Of a stretch of DNA of 64,000 nt, positions 32,968-41,473 are shown piece after piece. The stretch lies in assembly GCF_017301335.1 (NCBI RefSeq), contig NZ_CP071247.1, positions 744,001-808,000 on the forward strand. Direction: 5' to 3'. The notes under the pieces were generated by a model. It did not search any database, was not told the DNA's origin, and saw only the letters and a list, made by a program, of their open reading frames with translations. Position numbers and translations under genes: made by a program. The stretch is from Marinobacter salinisoli (GTDB taxonomy: Bacteria > Pseudomonadota > Gammaproteobacteria > Pseudomonadales > Oleiphilaceae). Numbering within the stretch: the first letter of the stretch is position 1; each line of letters starts with the position of its first letter.

Positions 32968-34434
32968 ATGAAACTCACAGCACTCACAAAACCAATCTAC
33001 ACAGTTCTATCCATACTACTGTTCATTTCAGTGGTTGGACCAGGGTGGTCGCAAGAGACCGATAAGGTAAATGGGGTCACCATCAAGCCCGGATATCCTC
33101 TCCCGCAGGATGTCGAAACACTCACAGGCAACCTTCTGCTCAGTCGTGGCGTCGAGCTTTACTTGTGGGGTCTGCCGATTAATCAGTCGTATGCAGGTCG
33201 CGATGCCCTCCTCGAGGCTTCGGGCGGCGACATGCTGGATGTTACTTATTTCGGCGGCTATTCCGGTCACGATGTCAAGCTGTCGACCTTCAATAACGAA
33301 ACGGTGTACGCCGCGGTTCACATGGAGTTGTACGATGGTCCCGTTGTTTACGAGCAACCCGCAATGGACGAAAAAGGGTACCTTTTCGGATCTATTATTG
33401 ATGTCTGGCAGGTTGCCTTGACGGATCTTGGCATTCCTGAAGTTACGCCGGATCAGGGCAAGGGTGGAAAGTACCTGATTCTCCCTCCGGGTTATTCGGG
33501 GGCGGTGCCCGAGGGCTATCTACCCATTCATTCCCCTTCGTTCCAGGTGCGCCTGGGGTTGCGTTCCGTGATGCTGGGAGAAGGCTCTATCGACGACGCA
33601 ATTGCTCGGGTTAAACGGGTCAAGGTTTATCCGCTATCCAATCCCCAGCGGCAGCAGAATTACTTCGATTTACTGGAGAAGTCAGTGGGCGGCGAAGTCG
33701 ATAAGGGTATTGGCGCATTCCGGCTGATGCATGACTACATCAACAAAGAACCCATTCAGGAAAAAGACAAGTATCCGATCGGCATGCTTCGGTCGCTGGG
33801 AATTGAGAAAGGCCAGCCTTTCCCTACGGACCCTAAAACTCTGGATCTGTTACAGCAAGCTGCAGATATAGGTTGGATGACCGCCAAGTACAACATGACA
33901 CAGTCATGGCCGCCTAGTGTGCTTGAAGGCTGGAAGGCGCTAGGACTGGCTGAGACGTGGGACCCGGATTTCACGACGGACGACTACATTCAGGTCGATG
34001 AGCGGGCCGCTTATTTCGGTCTGGCAATCTGGCCGCCTCAGAACATGGGGAGCTCTACCTACTACGCCATCACATTCTCCGATACAGAGGACAGGCCGTT
34101 GGAGCCCGGGAAGAGCTACAAACTGCACCTTCCGCCCAACGTACCCGCCAAGAGCTTTTGGTCCGTGATTCTCTATGACGCTGAGACCGCATCCATGATC
34201 GAAAATCCCCAAAAGAAATACGCAATCAGTTCCCTGAACCAGAAGCTGCAGCAAAATGAAGACGGGTCTGTCGACGTGTTTTTCGGGCCGGAAGCACCGG
34301 AGGGCCACGAAAGCAACTGGATCCCAACAACCGAGAATGATTTCTTCGTGGGTTTCAGAATCTATGGGCCAGATCTCGAACGATTAGGGAAAGCTTGGAC
34401 AGCAGAACGCCCAGTGAGAATCTCGGGCAAGTAG
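32968..34434 (+). CDS. Cassette 31: periplasmic DUF1254/DUF1214 protein
   Basis: 488 residues with a signal peptide ending GWSQ (about 29). The DUF1254 part includes LYLWGLPINQSYAGRDALLE and VVYEQPAMDEKGYLFGSIIDVWQ; the C-terminal DUF1214 part includes YFGLAIWPPQNMGSSTYYAITF, LHLPPNVPAKSFWSVILYD and GPEAPEGHESNWIPT. The start MKLTALTKP is chosen for the signal peptide and GGAG upstream. Function of the family is unknown. Unusually large for a cassette and closer to chromosomal base composition than most neighbours. Confidence 0.88.
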   Translation: MKLTALTKPIYTVLSILLFISVVGPGWSQETDKVNGVTIKPGYPLPQDVETLTGNLLLSRGVELYLWGLPINQSYAGRDALLEASGGDMLDVTYFGGYSGHDVKLSTFNNETVYAAVHMELYDGPVVYEQPAMDEKGYLFGSIIDVWQVALTDLGIPEVTPDQGKGGKYLILPPGYSGAVPEGYLPIHSPSFQVRLGLRSVMLGEGSIDDAIARVKRVKVYPLSNPQRQQNYFDLLEKSVGGEVDKGIGAFRLMHDYINKEPIQEKDKYPIGMLRSLGIEKGQPFPTDPKTLDLLQQAADIGWMTAKYNMTQSWPPSVLEGWKALGLAETWDPDFTTDDYIQVDERAAYFGLAIWPPQNMGSSTYYAITFSDTEDRPLEPGKSYKLHLPPNVPAKSFWSVILYDAETASMIENPQKKYAISSLNQKLQQNEDGSVDVFFGPEAPEGHESNWIPTTENDFFVGFRIYGPDLERLGKAWTAERPVRISGK

Positions 34435-34459
34435 AGCGCAAGCCAATGCAGATGAGCCT

Positions 34460-34555
34460 AGCTAACAAGTCAGTGGTGGCAACGGCGACCAACGTCGCTA
34501 GTTCGCTTTGCTCTGGGATCTTTAGCACCGCCTTGCCACACTTCAAACGTCATAC
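34460..34555 (+). repeat. attC site 31, degenerate
   Basis: AGCTAAC ... GTCATAC; the right core GTTATAC has become GTCATAC, losing the conserved TT. CAGTGGTGGCAA pairs with TTGCCACACTT. Confidence 0.6.
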
Positions 34556-34583
34556 GCCTCATCATCAATCAGGGAGATGAACT

Positions 34584-36062
34584 ATGAAAATTAAAACCGC
34601 TTGCCTTGTGGCCGCAATAGCCTTTCTCGGACTTGCAGGCTGTAAGGAGGAAGCTGAGGCAAAAGACATCGCGCCATCTGCCGAAAAATATGGCGTCAGT
34701 AATATTGAGTTTGTCAGTGGTATGCCGACGCCTGAATCATCCAAGCGCATTTTTGACACAATGGATTATTACAGTGGGGTTATGGTGTACCTGTGGTCCT
34801 TGCCAGCAGTTGGCTTACAGGGCTGGGAAAACGCAAATATCGACATGGGCGCCAACCCTGAGCTCGATGGACAGATTTCACTTTATACCGGCTACGATGG
34901 TGCCGGCGGCATTCTGACCCCAAACACCGCTGTGACTTATTTGATCTCCTTTGTTAACACCGAGACCCAAGGGCCGGCTGTCTGGGAAATTCCACCGGGA
35001 AAAACCGCCGGTTATGTCGGTGATTTTTGGCAACGTCCGGTGTTGGATGTTGGCGTGGCTGGCAAAGACAGAGGGAAAGGTATCAAGTTGCTGATTGTTG
35101 GTCCTGACCAAGAAGTACCCGAACATGACGATAGTTATACCGTTGTTCGCAGTCCAACCAATGTGGTCTGGTTGGGAACCCGCAATATGGAACCTTTCGG
35201 GCCTGGGCACGATAAGGTCACCGCAGGCTTTGATTCTTACCCATTCAATAAACCAGAACTTGCGGGGCGCAAGAAGTTAAGTAAACCAAAAGACGCCTTC
35301 AATCTATATCAACCGCATGGTATGGAATTTTGGAAAAACCTGAATACGATTATTCAGCGCGAGAAGATGCTTGACAGAGATCAGTTCTTTTATGGCATGT
35401 TGAAAAACCTTGGCATAGAGAAAGGTAAACCGTTCAATCCTTCACCAGAGCAACAAGAACTACTGATTGAAGCAGAGCGTGTTGGTTATATGATGTCTAT
35501 TAACAATACTTTCCAAAAGCGTTTTGAAGGTTCTCGTTACTATGACGACAAACGCTGGTTTACAATCATAGTGATGTCACCAGATCAAGTTGATGAAACG
35601 CATGGTCAGATGTTTGAGCGTGCTTCTTACTTCCATGAAGCACTAGGTTCCACCTATGCTATGAAGGTGACTGAGCCTGGCCCAGGTAGTGCTTATTTAG
35701 GGCAGTACGAATCACCTGAAGGTGGGGGCTTTGATGGCGCGAAAACGTATAAGTTAGTAGTACCGGCAGATGTACCAGCTGATCAATTCTGGGCGATGAC
35801 GGTTTACAACAGTCATTCGCGTACCCTGATTAGAAACGAGAAAAAGCAGGCAGAAATCAACTCAGCTCTGCATGAGCTAACTGTAAATGACGACGGCAGC
35901 ACCACCATTTACATTGGCCCTGCAGCACCGGAAGGTTTTGAGAATAACTGGATTCAAACCAAAGAAGGGCAAACTTGGTTTAGCTATTTCCGTTTCTATG
36001 GGCCGAGCATGCCTTACTTCGATAAAAGCTGGCAGCTAAATGATATTGAGTTGGTGGAGTGA
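34584..36062 (+). CDS. Cassette 32: DUF1254/DUF1214 lipoprotein
   Basis: 492 residues. A lipoprotein signal ends LAGC (Cys-20). The same two domains as the preceding gene: VYLWSLPAVGLQGW and PAVWEIPPGKTAGYVGDFWQRPVLDVG in DUF1254, and ASYFHEALGSTYAMKV, LVVPADVPADQFWAMTVYN and GPAAPEGFENNWIQT in DUF1214. GGGAG precedes the ATG. The 3' half is more A+T-rich than the 5' half. The pair may be diverged paralogues acting in the periplasm. Confidence 0.88.
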   Translation: MKIKTACLVAAIAFLGLAGCKEEAEAKDIAPSAEKYGVSNIEFVSGMPTPESSKRIFDTMDYYSGVMVYLWSLPAVGLQGWENANIDMGANPELDGQISLYTGYDGAGGILTPNTAVTYLISFVNTETQGPAVWEIPPGKTAGYVGDFWQRPVLDVGVAGKDRGKGIKLLIVGPDQEVPEHDDSYTVVRSPTNVVWLGTRNMEPFGPGHDKVTAGFDSYPFNKPELAGRKKLSKPKDAFNLYQPHGMEFWKNLNTIIQREKMLDRDQFFYGMLKNLGIEKGKPFNPSPEQQELLIEAERVGYMMSINNTFQKRFEGSRYYDDKRWFTIIVMSPDQVDETHGQMFERASYFHEALGSTYAMKVTEPGPGSAYLGQYESPEGGGFDGAKTYKLVVPADVPADQFWAMTVYNSHSRTLIRNEKKQAEINSALHELTVNDDGSTTIYIGPAAPEGFENNWIQTKEGQTWFSYFRFYGPSMPYFDKSWQLNDIELVE

Positions 36063-36095
36063 GGCAGATACTGGTAAGCCTATTTAATATTCAGC

Positions 36096-36155
36096 GTATA
36101 ACAAGTCAAAGCACTCGGGCGCAGCGCAGCTGCGCCGGTGTTTGAGGCGTTATGT
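36096..36155 (+). repeat. attC site 32
   Basis: GTATAAC ... GTTATGT, 60 bases, with GCGCAGCGCAGCTGCGC central hairpin. Confidence 0.85.
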
Positions 36156-36176
36156 GAATCGCGAGGTACAAGATAA

Positions 36177-36533
36177 TTGAGTGAGAATGAAAAGTGGGTA
36201 GACAACTTTGGCAGCCAACAGACGGAGATAATGGCTTTTCTTGCCCCATTCGTTCCCATTTGGTTGTTAAGTATTCACGTTGGGTACTTGGCCACATTGC
36301 CACTGGGGCTTTATTTTTCATACGCAGTCATCGACGTAAACGAGAAGCTAAAGCATGTTTTCATCAAGTCTAGGGTGCTTCAGAAACGGCTTGTTTTGTG
36401 CGGTGTAATTAATCTCGTGACCATTTTAGCTGCCCCATTAATCGGGTTTTTTATTTCTATATTTTCGGCTTTTTATTGTCATTTCGTAGCCAAGAAAGAG
36501 TATGGGAAGCTCCGGAGTAAACAAGTCACATAA
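36177..36533 (+). CDS. Cassette 33: membrane protein, TTG start
   Basis: 118 residues with helices near 19-34, 38-50, 71-86 and 87-105. The start is uncertain: TTG at 36177 keeps the frame, with GAGG about 13 bases upstream. The end overlaps attC 33. Function unknown. Confidence 0.6.
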   Translation: MSENEKWVDNFGSQQTEIMAFLAPFVPIWLLSIHVGYLATLPLGLYFSYAVIDVNEKLKHVFIKSRVLQKRLVLCGVINLVTILAAPLIGFFISIFSAFYCHFVAKKEYGKLRSKQVT

Positions 36534-36622
36534 CAAGACCACCAAGTATTGCCGCCCGCGGAGCGGGCGGCTGGACCTCAAAAACCTGGCGGTTTTTCGG
36601 CCTCTTATAGCAGGCATTATGC
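36528..36622 (+). repeat. attC site 33, degenerate
   Basis: ACATAAC ... ATTATGC; the invariant G of the GTT core is A here, which should block or weaken recombination. Confidence 0.65.
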
Positions 36623-36633
36623 GTAAGCTGGAA

Positions 36634-36942
36634 ATGAATAAGCTAAAGCTTTTGGATCAATATCTTGGCGATAAAATCGGCGAGGGAATTAGGCTCGGTT
36701 TTGTCGCCTGGGCATTTGGTATTTTGGGTTGGTGCATAGCTAGATTAATCGATCGTTCAGCGTGGATCGACATTAGCATTTTGAATAATCCCGAACGGTT
36801 GGATTGGTATGCAAAGATATTGTTTTTAGCTTTTCCAGTCGCTTGGGCGATTTTGGGCTGCTTCGCACTACGAAAGGCGAAGCCATGGCATGTGTCAGCG
36901 CTGTTTAGTTTTTCGCTAGCATTATTCGTATGGGGCGGCTGA
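36634..36942 (+). CDS. Cassette 34a: membrane protein
   Basis: 102 residues from MNKLKLLDQYLG, with GGAA just upstream; an ATG at 36619 inside the attC core is also possible. Three hydrophobic segments (about 20-40, 58-75, 82-100). Function unknown. Confidence 0.6.
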   Translation: MNKLKLLDQYLGDKIGEGIRLGFVAWAFGILGWCIARLIDRSAWIDISILNNPERLDWYAKILFLAFPVAWAILGCFALRKAKPWHVSALFSFSLALFVWGG

Positions 36943-36944
36943 AT

Positions 36945-37007
36945 GCATCACAAGTCACGGCACTCGGACGGCCATAAGAATGGCCGCCGGTGCGTTTAGC
37001 GTTAAAT
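36945..37007 (+). repeat. attC site 34, degenerate left end
   Basis: GCATCAC ... GTTAAAT; the R'' AAC is altered to CAC, while GGCACTCGGACGGCCAT ... ATGGCCGCCGGTGC arms remain. Confidence 0.65.
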
Positions 37008-37041
37008 TTCTGGAACTTACCCTCCGGAGTTGTAGCGACAC

Positions 37042-37287
37042 ATGGAAATACTCCTAGCTTTGGTGAACGTCGCCCGGCGGGTTATCTTCATGGCAATGCC
37101 GAAGTCCATCCAAAGAAACGTTGATCGCGACAGTGTTCTCGGTGACACCCTCGTTTTTATCACCATGCTGTTCGTTACATTCGTGACCTGGTTCCTTGTG
37201 AGTTCTATCTCTGAGCGGTTCAGTATCGACCAGTGTTTGGACATGGGTGGAGCGTGGAGTTATCGGAAAGATGCTTGCATCGAGTAG
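37042..37287 (+). CDS. Cassette 34b: single-helix membrane protein with C...GG...C tail
   Basis: 81 residues. One strong helix (DTLVFITMLFVTFVTWFLV, about 35-53), then CLDMGGAWSYRKDAC, the same Cys-GG-Cys pattern as cassette 1. The first 15 residues also form an amphipathic helix. Function unknown. Confidence 0.65.
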   Translation: MEILLALVNVARRVIFMAMPKSIQRNVDRDSVLGDTLVFITMLFVTFVTWFLVSSISERFSIDQCLDMGGAWSYRKDACIE

Positions 37288-37296
37288 GCATGCAAC

Positions 37297-37396
37297 ATTG
37301 AACAAGGCCATTAAATTTGTTGCGGCCACGGACAGCGTGGCCTCCACCAGACTGCCTACGCGTTGCTTTCGGCAGTCGCTTATGACGGCGTTATTA
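37297..37396 (+). repeat. attC site 35
   Basis: ATTGAAC ... GTTATTA; TTTGTTGCGGCC relative of the commonest family, the last complete site at the right end. Confidence 0.8.
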
Positions 37397-37407
37397 TCTG
37401 AGGCCCG

Positions 37408-37836
37408 ATGATAAAGAAATTTAAATCGTGGATGGCTGCGTCTGCCCATATGGATGCTATTGCGCTTTGGGCAAACTTCCAACGTGCTGATGCACTAAAC
37501 TCGATCTCTCAGGCGATAAAACTAGAAACAAACGAAGCAATATTGGCTAAACATCTTACTTATAAAGCAGACATTCAGGTTGTGTTAGGAAAGGATTCAG
37601 AAGCTATGGATAACTATATAAAGGCTTATAAACTCATAAAAGCCTATCCAAAATTTTGGTCAGAGCCGCACAACATAGAAACTGCCAATAGAGTCATCGG
37701 TATCGTAGATAAAATTCATAAAAAGTGGCTGTGGTCTTCAGATCCGATTCCCTCGGGTGCATCGGCCAGTCGACATTCTGGAACACCCACTAACGTTTCG
37801 ACTTTCTCAGCAACCGGGGATTCTCTGTTCAGATAA
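37408..37836 (+). pseudogene. Last cassette gene, truncated and read into chromosome
   Basis: A 142-residue frame. The first ~108 residues are a helical, TPR-like cassette protein (FQRADALNSISQAIKLETNEA ... DSEAMDNYIKAYKLIKAYP). From about 37,735 the base composition changes abruptly and the frame runs antisense through the 3' end of the hydrolase gene (tail SGASASRHSGTPTNVS). No attC follows. The cassette has lost its end, and the real protein may be an artificial fusion. Confidence 0.6.
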
Positions 37837-38642
37837 CCGAAGAGTTTACTTTTGCCACCACAATAATCACCTCGGGCCAGGGCGCCCAGATAATGGTCAT
37901 TTAACAGGTGGCCCGTCGCATCAGGCCGGGTGTGAACAGGGCTCTGCATTTCCTCCGAAAAAGCAATCACCCCTATGCGGGCGACGAAATCGCGCTCGTT
38001 GGCAAAATGCTCGGCGTACACGTTCGGGATGTGCGGCCATTCATCCTGCGCACCGGCGATCGTAAAGATTTCCAGAGCGCCCTGATCAAGACACCAACCT
38101 CTGTCGGCCATCAGTTTCAGAAGCGTACTGGCAATAATGCCGCCCTGACTGTGGGCCACAATGCGGACCCTTTCACCGGCGCTCAGGTAAGCCGCGAGAT
38201 GCCTGAAGATGCTGGTGGCAATTGCTGAGTAATGGTCAAAGGTGCGGGCAAAAATACACTCGGCGAGGTCACGGCTGATGCCGTGGGTCGGGTTGTGAAA
38301 GACATAAATGGGGCGGCCCAGCATCTGATTCAGTGCCGCACCGTTGTTATAAGCGGTATGGCGGTCTGTCATGATACCGTTGATAAACATCCATTTTTCC
38401 CCGGCATTGGCATGGCGGTCGTGGTTGATGTAGTAGACATCCTCAAGCTGCAAGCCACTGCTCAGGCTGTCCCCCAGGCTGACCAGCTTGGCGATATCCA
38501 CGGCCCGGGCAAGTTGGGTGCGGTTTCGCCGCCCCAGATCCCGCGGCCGGTCGGCATTCAGATCGCCCGGATTGGATAATCCGAGATACGGCAGATACCT
38601 GGCTTCTTGCAACAGTAGTTGCAGGTCCCTTTTGATGTTCAT
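37716..38642 (-). CDS. Alpha/beta-hydrolase-like protein
   Basis: 308 residues. VRIVAHSQGGIIAS contains a GxSxG-like nucleophile elbow (A-H-S-Q-G, lacking the first glycine), and GQP-like NGIMTDRHTAYNNG and YVFHNPTHGISRDL fit lipase-like alpha/beta hydrolases. The last few residues (about HSHFL) are encoded by cassette-derived DNA, so the natural C-terminus may have been replaced when the array joined here. It lies downstream of urtE but beyond its terminator. Substrate unknown. Confidence 0.7.
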   Translation of the reverse strand: MNIKRDLQLLLQEARYLPYLGLSNPGDLNADRPRDLGRRNRTQLARAVDIAKLVSLGDSLSSGLQLEDVYYINHDRHANAGEKWMFINGIMTDRHTAYNNGAALNQMLGRPIYVFHNPTHGISRDLAECIFARTFDHYSAIATSIFRHLAAYLSAGERVRIVAHSQGGIIASTLLKLMADRGWCLDQGALEIFTIAGAQDEWPHIPNVYAEHFANERDFVARIGVIAFSEEMQSPVHTRPDATGHLLNDHYLGALARGDYCGGKSKLFGYLNRESPVAEKVETLVGVPECRLADAPEGIGSEDHSHFL

Positions 38643-38727
38643 GATCTGTTGTGCTCCCCTTCCCTGTCGACGTGATTAGATATGACCGTAGCTCATTCGC
38701 AGTGAGCACCGGCTTTCTTCACGACAA

Positions 38728-38751
38728 AAACCGGGCCGATAGGCCCGGTTT
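38728..38751 (-). terminator. Rho-independent terminator of the urt operon
   Basis: AAACCGGGCC-GATA-GGCCCGGTTT, followed on the minus strand by a T-run. It lies 25 bases after the urtE stop. Confidence 0.88.
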
Positions 38752-38775
38752 ACTGCTGCCGACGATTTTGGCGGG

Positions 38776-39465
38776 TCAAACCGCCAGATAACTGGCGATC
38801 TTCTCCTGATCCGCCTCTTGCCGGCTCTCTTCATGCACGATGTCGCCTTTTTCGATCACCAGGATGCGATCGGCGGTATCCATCACGAAGCTGAGCACCT
38901 GTTCGGACACCACGATGGACAGGTTGCGCTCGTCCCGGATGCGTTTCAGGGTCCGGCCCAGCTCCTGGATGATGTTGGGCTGGATGCCCTCAGTAGGTTC
39001 ATCAAGCAGCAGCACCTTGGGGTTGGTAGCCAGGGCCCGGGCGATGGCCAGTTGTTGCTGCTGCCCGCCGGACAGGTTACCGCCCCGCCGGTGCTGCATT
39101 TCCTTCAGCACCGGGAAGAGTTCGTACAGGTCCTCGGGAATGGTTTTTTCGCCGGAAGCCGCCAGCCCGGTTTCGATGTTTTCCTTCACCGTCAGGGTGG
39201 GGAAAATCATCCGCCCCTGGGGCACAAAGCCGATACCGGCCCGCACCCGCTCGAAGCTTTTGAGCTTGGAGAGATCCGTGCCGTCCAGGCTGACTTCACC
39301 GCCCTTGCTTGCCGTCATGCCCACCAGGGAGCGCATCAGCGTGGATTTGCCCATGCCGTTGCGCCCCACCACGGCGACGATTTCATTTTTATCCACATCC
39401 AGGTTCAGGCCCTCGATGATGGTGCTCTGGCCATAGGCCACCGAATGATTTTTCACGCTCAGCAT
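38776..39465 (-). CDS. urtE: Urea/amide ABC transporter ATPase UrtE
   Basis: 229 residues, LivF-type ATPase. Walker A GRNGMGKST (about 35-43), signature LSGGQQQQLAIARAL, Walker B VLLLDEPTEGIQP, all intact. It is the last gene of urtABCDE and starts 2 bases after urtD ends. It energises import of urea or short amides together with UrtD. Confidence 0.93.
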   Translation of the reverse strand: MLSVKNHSVAYGQSTIIEGLNLDVDKNEIVAVVGRNGMGKSTLMRSLVGMTASKGGEVSLDGTDLSKLKSFERVRAGIGFVPQGRMIFPTLTVKENIETGLAASGEKTIPEDLYELFPVLKEMQHRRGGNLSGGQQQQLAIARALATNPKVLLLDEPTEGIQPNIIQELGRTLKRIRDERNLSIVVSEQVLSFVMDTADRILVIEKGDIVHEESRQEADQEKIASYLAV

Positions 39466-39467
39466 AA

Positions 39468-40226
39468 TCAGTGCCCCAAGTAGACTTCGACGACTTTCGG
39501 GTCGTTCTTCACGTGCTCGATCGACCCTTCCGACAACACCTTGCCCTGATGCATCACTGTGACCCGGTCGGCAATGTCGCCGACGAACTGCATGTCGTGC
39601 TCGATCACCAGCACCGTGTGGTCCTTGGTGATCTTTTTCAGCAGTTCGGCGGTCTTCTTGCGCTCCGCCACCGACATGCCCGCCACCGGTTCATCCAGCA
39701 TCAGCAGGTCCGGCTTCTGGATCAGCAGCATGCCAATCTCCAGCCACTGCTTCTGGCCGTGACTGAGGGAGGCCGCGGGCTGATCCAGGGCATCATCCAG
39801 GAAGATGGTTTCGGCCACCTCCTGCACCGCCGCCAACACCGCGGTGTCGCGCTTGAAAGCCAGGGCACCCACCACGCTGTGGCCCTTGGGGTAAGACAGC
39901 TCCAGGTTCTCGAACACCGTCAGGTCTTCGAACACCGACGGGGTCTGGAACTTGCGCCCGACGCCCTGATGGACGATCTGGTGTTCCTTCAGCCTGGTCA
40001 GCTCCTTGCCCTGGAAGCGGATGGAACCGGAGGTGGACTTGGTTTTGCCGCAGATCAGATCCAGCACCGTGGTTTTGCCGGCCCCGTTGGGGCCGATGAT
40101 CACGCGGATTTCTTTTGGGTCGAGGTAGAACGAGAGGTCATCTACTGCCTTGAATCCGTCGAAGGACACGGTGAGCCCTTCAACCGCCAGCAGGAAGTCC
40201 TCGTGCTTTTTTCTGGCTGCGTTCAT
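39468..40226 (-). CDS. urtD: Urea/amide ABC transporter ATPase UrtD
   Basis: 252 residues, LivG-type ATPase. Walker A GPNGAGKTT, signature ASLSHGQKQWLEIGMLL (the SHGQKQW variant is typical of UrtD), Walker B LLMLDEPVAGMS. The start codon overlaps the urtC stop by one base. Confidence 0.94.
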   Translation of the reverse strand: MNAARKKHEDFLLAVEGLTVSFDGFKAVDDLSFYLDPKEIRVIIGPNGAGKTTVLDLICGKTKSTSGSIRFQGKELTRLKEHQIVHQGVGRKFQTPSVFEDLTVFENLELSYPKGHSVVGALAFKRDTAVLAAVQEVAETIFLDDALDQPAASLSHGQKQWLEIGMLLIQKPDLLMLDEPVAGMSVAERKKTAELLKKITKDHTVLVIEHDMQFVGDIADRVTVMHQGKVLSEGSIEHVKNDPKVVEVYLGH

Positions 40227-41461
40227 CAGGATTTCTCCGGGCTGTAGTGATCAAGCATGGGGTCGTAGTCCGCCTTGGCGCTGTCGGCAACAGGCTCTGG
40301 CTTCTTGGGCGCCGGTGCCGGTTGCGCGGGTGCGTCAGGGGCGACAGCCGGGGCAGCCTGAGCCTTGGGCGTGCGACGGAACAGGCGCTCTTCCAGCGGC
40401 ATGACATAGTCCTTATAGAGACCTGCCAGACCGTTCGGGAAGGCCATCACCACACCGATGAACAGGGCGCCCATGGCAAACAGCCAGAGTTCCGGAAAAG
40501 ACTCGGAGAACCCACTCTTCGCGGCGTTGACCAGCAGGGCACCGTACACCGCACCGAGGATCGACAACCGACCACCCAGGGCACAGAAGATGACCATTTC
40601 AATGGAGGCCACGATGCCCACGAAGGAGGGCGACATAAAGCCCACGATCAGGGTGAACATGGCGCCGCCAATGCCAGCAAAGGCCGCCGCCAGGCAGAAC
40701 ACGAAGATCTTGAAGGCGGCCACGTCGTAGCCGGAGAAGCGCACCCGGGTTTCCTGGGCGTTCATCGCCACCAGAATCCGGCCCAGCTTGCTGGACTGCA
40801 CCGCTTTGGCGGCGAACAGGCACAGGAACAGCAGGCCAACGCACACGAAGTACAGAATCATCTTGGCGTTGTCAGTGCGGATGTCCCAGCCCAGCAGGGT
40901 GCGCAGGTCGGTAATGCCGTTTACACCGCCGGTGTAGCCCTGCTGACCAATGATCAGGATGGTCAGGATGGCCGCCACCGCCTGGGTGATGATGGCGAAG
41001 TACACACCCCCGACCCGCCGGGTGAACATGGCAAAGCCGATAATGAACGCCAGCAGCACGGGTACGGCAATGACCGCAAACAGGGCAAAGGCGAAGCTAT
41101 TAAAAGGCACCCAGAACCAGGGCAACTCGGTCAGCTGATTCCAGTCCATGAAGTCCGGAATGCCCGGGGTGGACTGGATGGCGGTGGCCTCCGGCGTGGA
41201 GGCCTCCAGCTTCAGGAACATGGCCATGCAGTAACCACCGAGGCCGAAGAAGATGCCCTGCCCCAGGCTGAGAATGCCGGCTTTACCCCAGCACATCACC
41301 AGGCCGATGGCGACAAAGGCGTAGGTAAGGTACTTACCCACCAGGTTGAGTCGGAACGGGTCCAGCGCCATGGGCAAAACCACCACCAGCAGCAACGCCA
41401 GGATCAGGTAGTAGATGCCCTCGCGGGAGCCAAACCATTTCAGTGCAGACGGTGTACTCAT
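40226..41461 (-). CDS. urtC: Urea/amide ABC transporter permease UrtC
   Basis: 411 residues, LivM-type permease with about ten membrane helices. GKAGILSLGQGIFFGLGGYCMAMFLKLE and GGVNGITDLRTLLGWD are UrtC/FmdF-type blocks. The C-terminus carries an added Ala/Pro-rich tail (KAQAAPAVAPDAPAQPAPAP) before YDPMLDHYSPEKS. The gene lies 12 bases after urtB. Confidence 0.93.
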   Translation of the reverse strand: MSTPSALKWFGSREGIYYLILALLLVVVLPMALDPFRLNLVGKYLTYAFVAIGLVMCWGKAGILSLGQGIFFGLGGYCMAMFLKLEASTPEATAIQSTPGIPDFMDWNQLTELPWFWVPFNSFAFALFAVIAVPVLLAFIIGFAMFTRRVGGVYFAIITQAVAAILTILIIGQQGYTGGVNGITDLRTLLGWDIRTDNAKMILYFVCVGLLFLCLFAAKAVQSSKLGRILVAMNAQETRVRFSGYDVAAFKIFVFCLAAAFAGIGGAMFTLIVGFMSPSFVGIVASIEMVIFCALGGRLSILGAVYGALLVNAAKSGFSESFPELWLFAMGALFIGVVMAFPNGLAGLYKDYVMPLEERLFRRTPKAQAAPAVAPDAPAQPAPAPKKPEPVADSAKADYDPMLDHYSPEKS

Positions 41462-41473
41462 GTCATAAACCTC

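Noticed and set aside
17694..37396. Regularly repeated palindromes resembling a CRISPR array or terminators
   Set aside because: Spacing is gene-sized, spacers are coding, and every element has attC ends (YAAC ... GTTR), so they are integron recombination sites.
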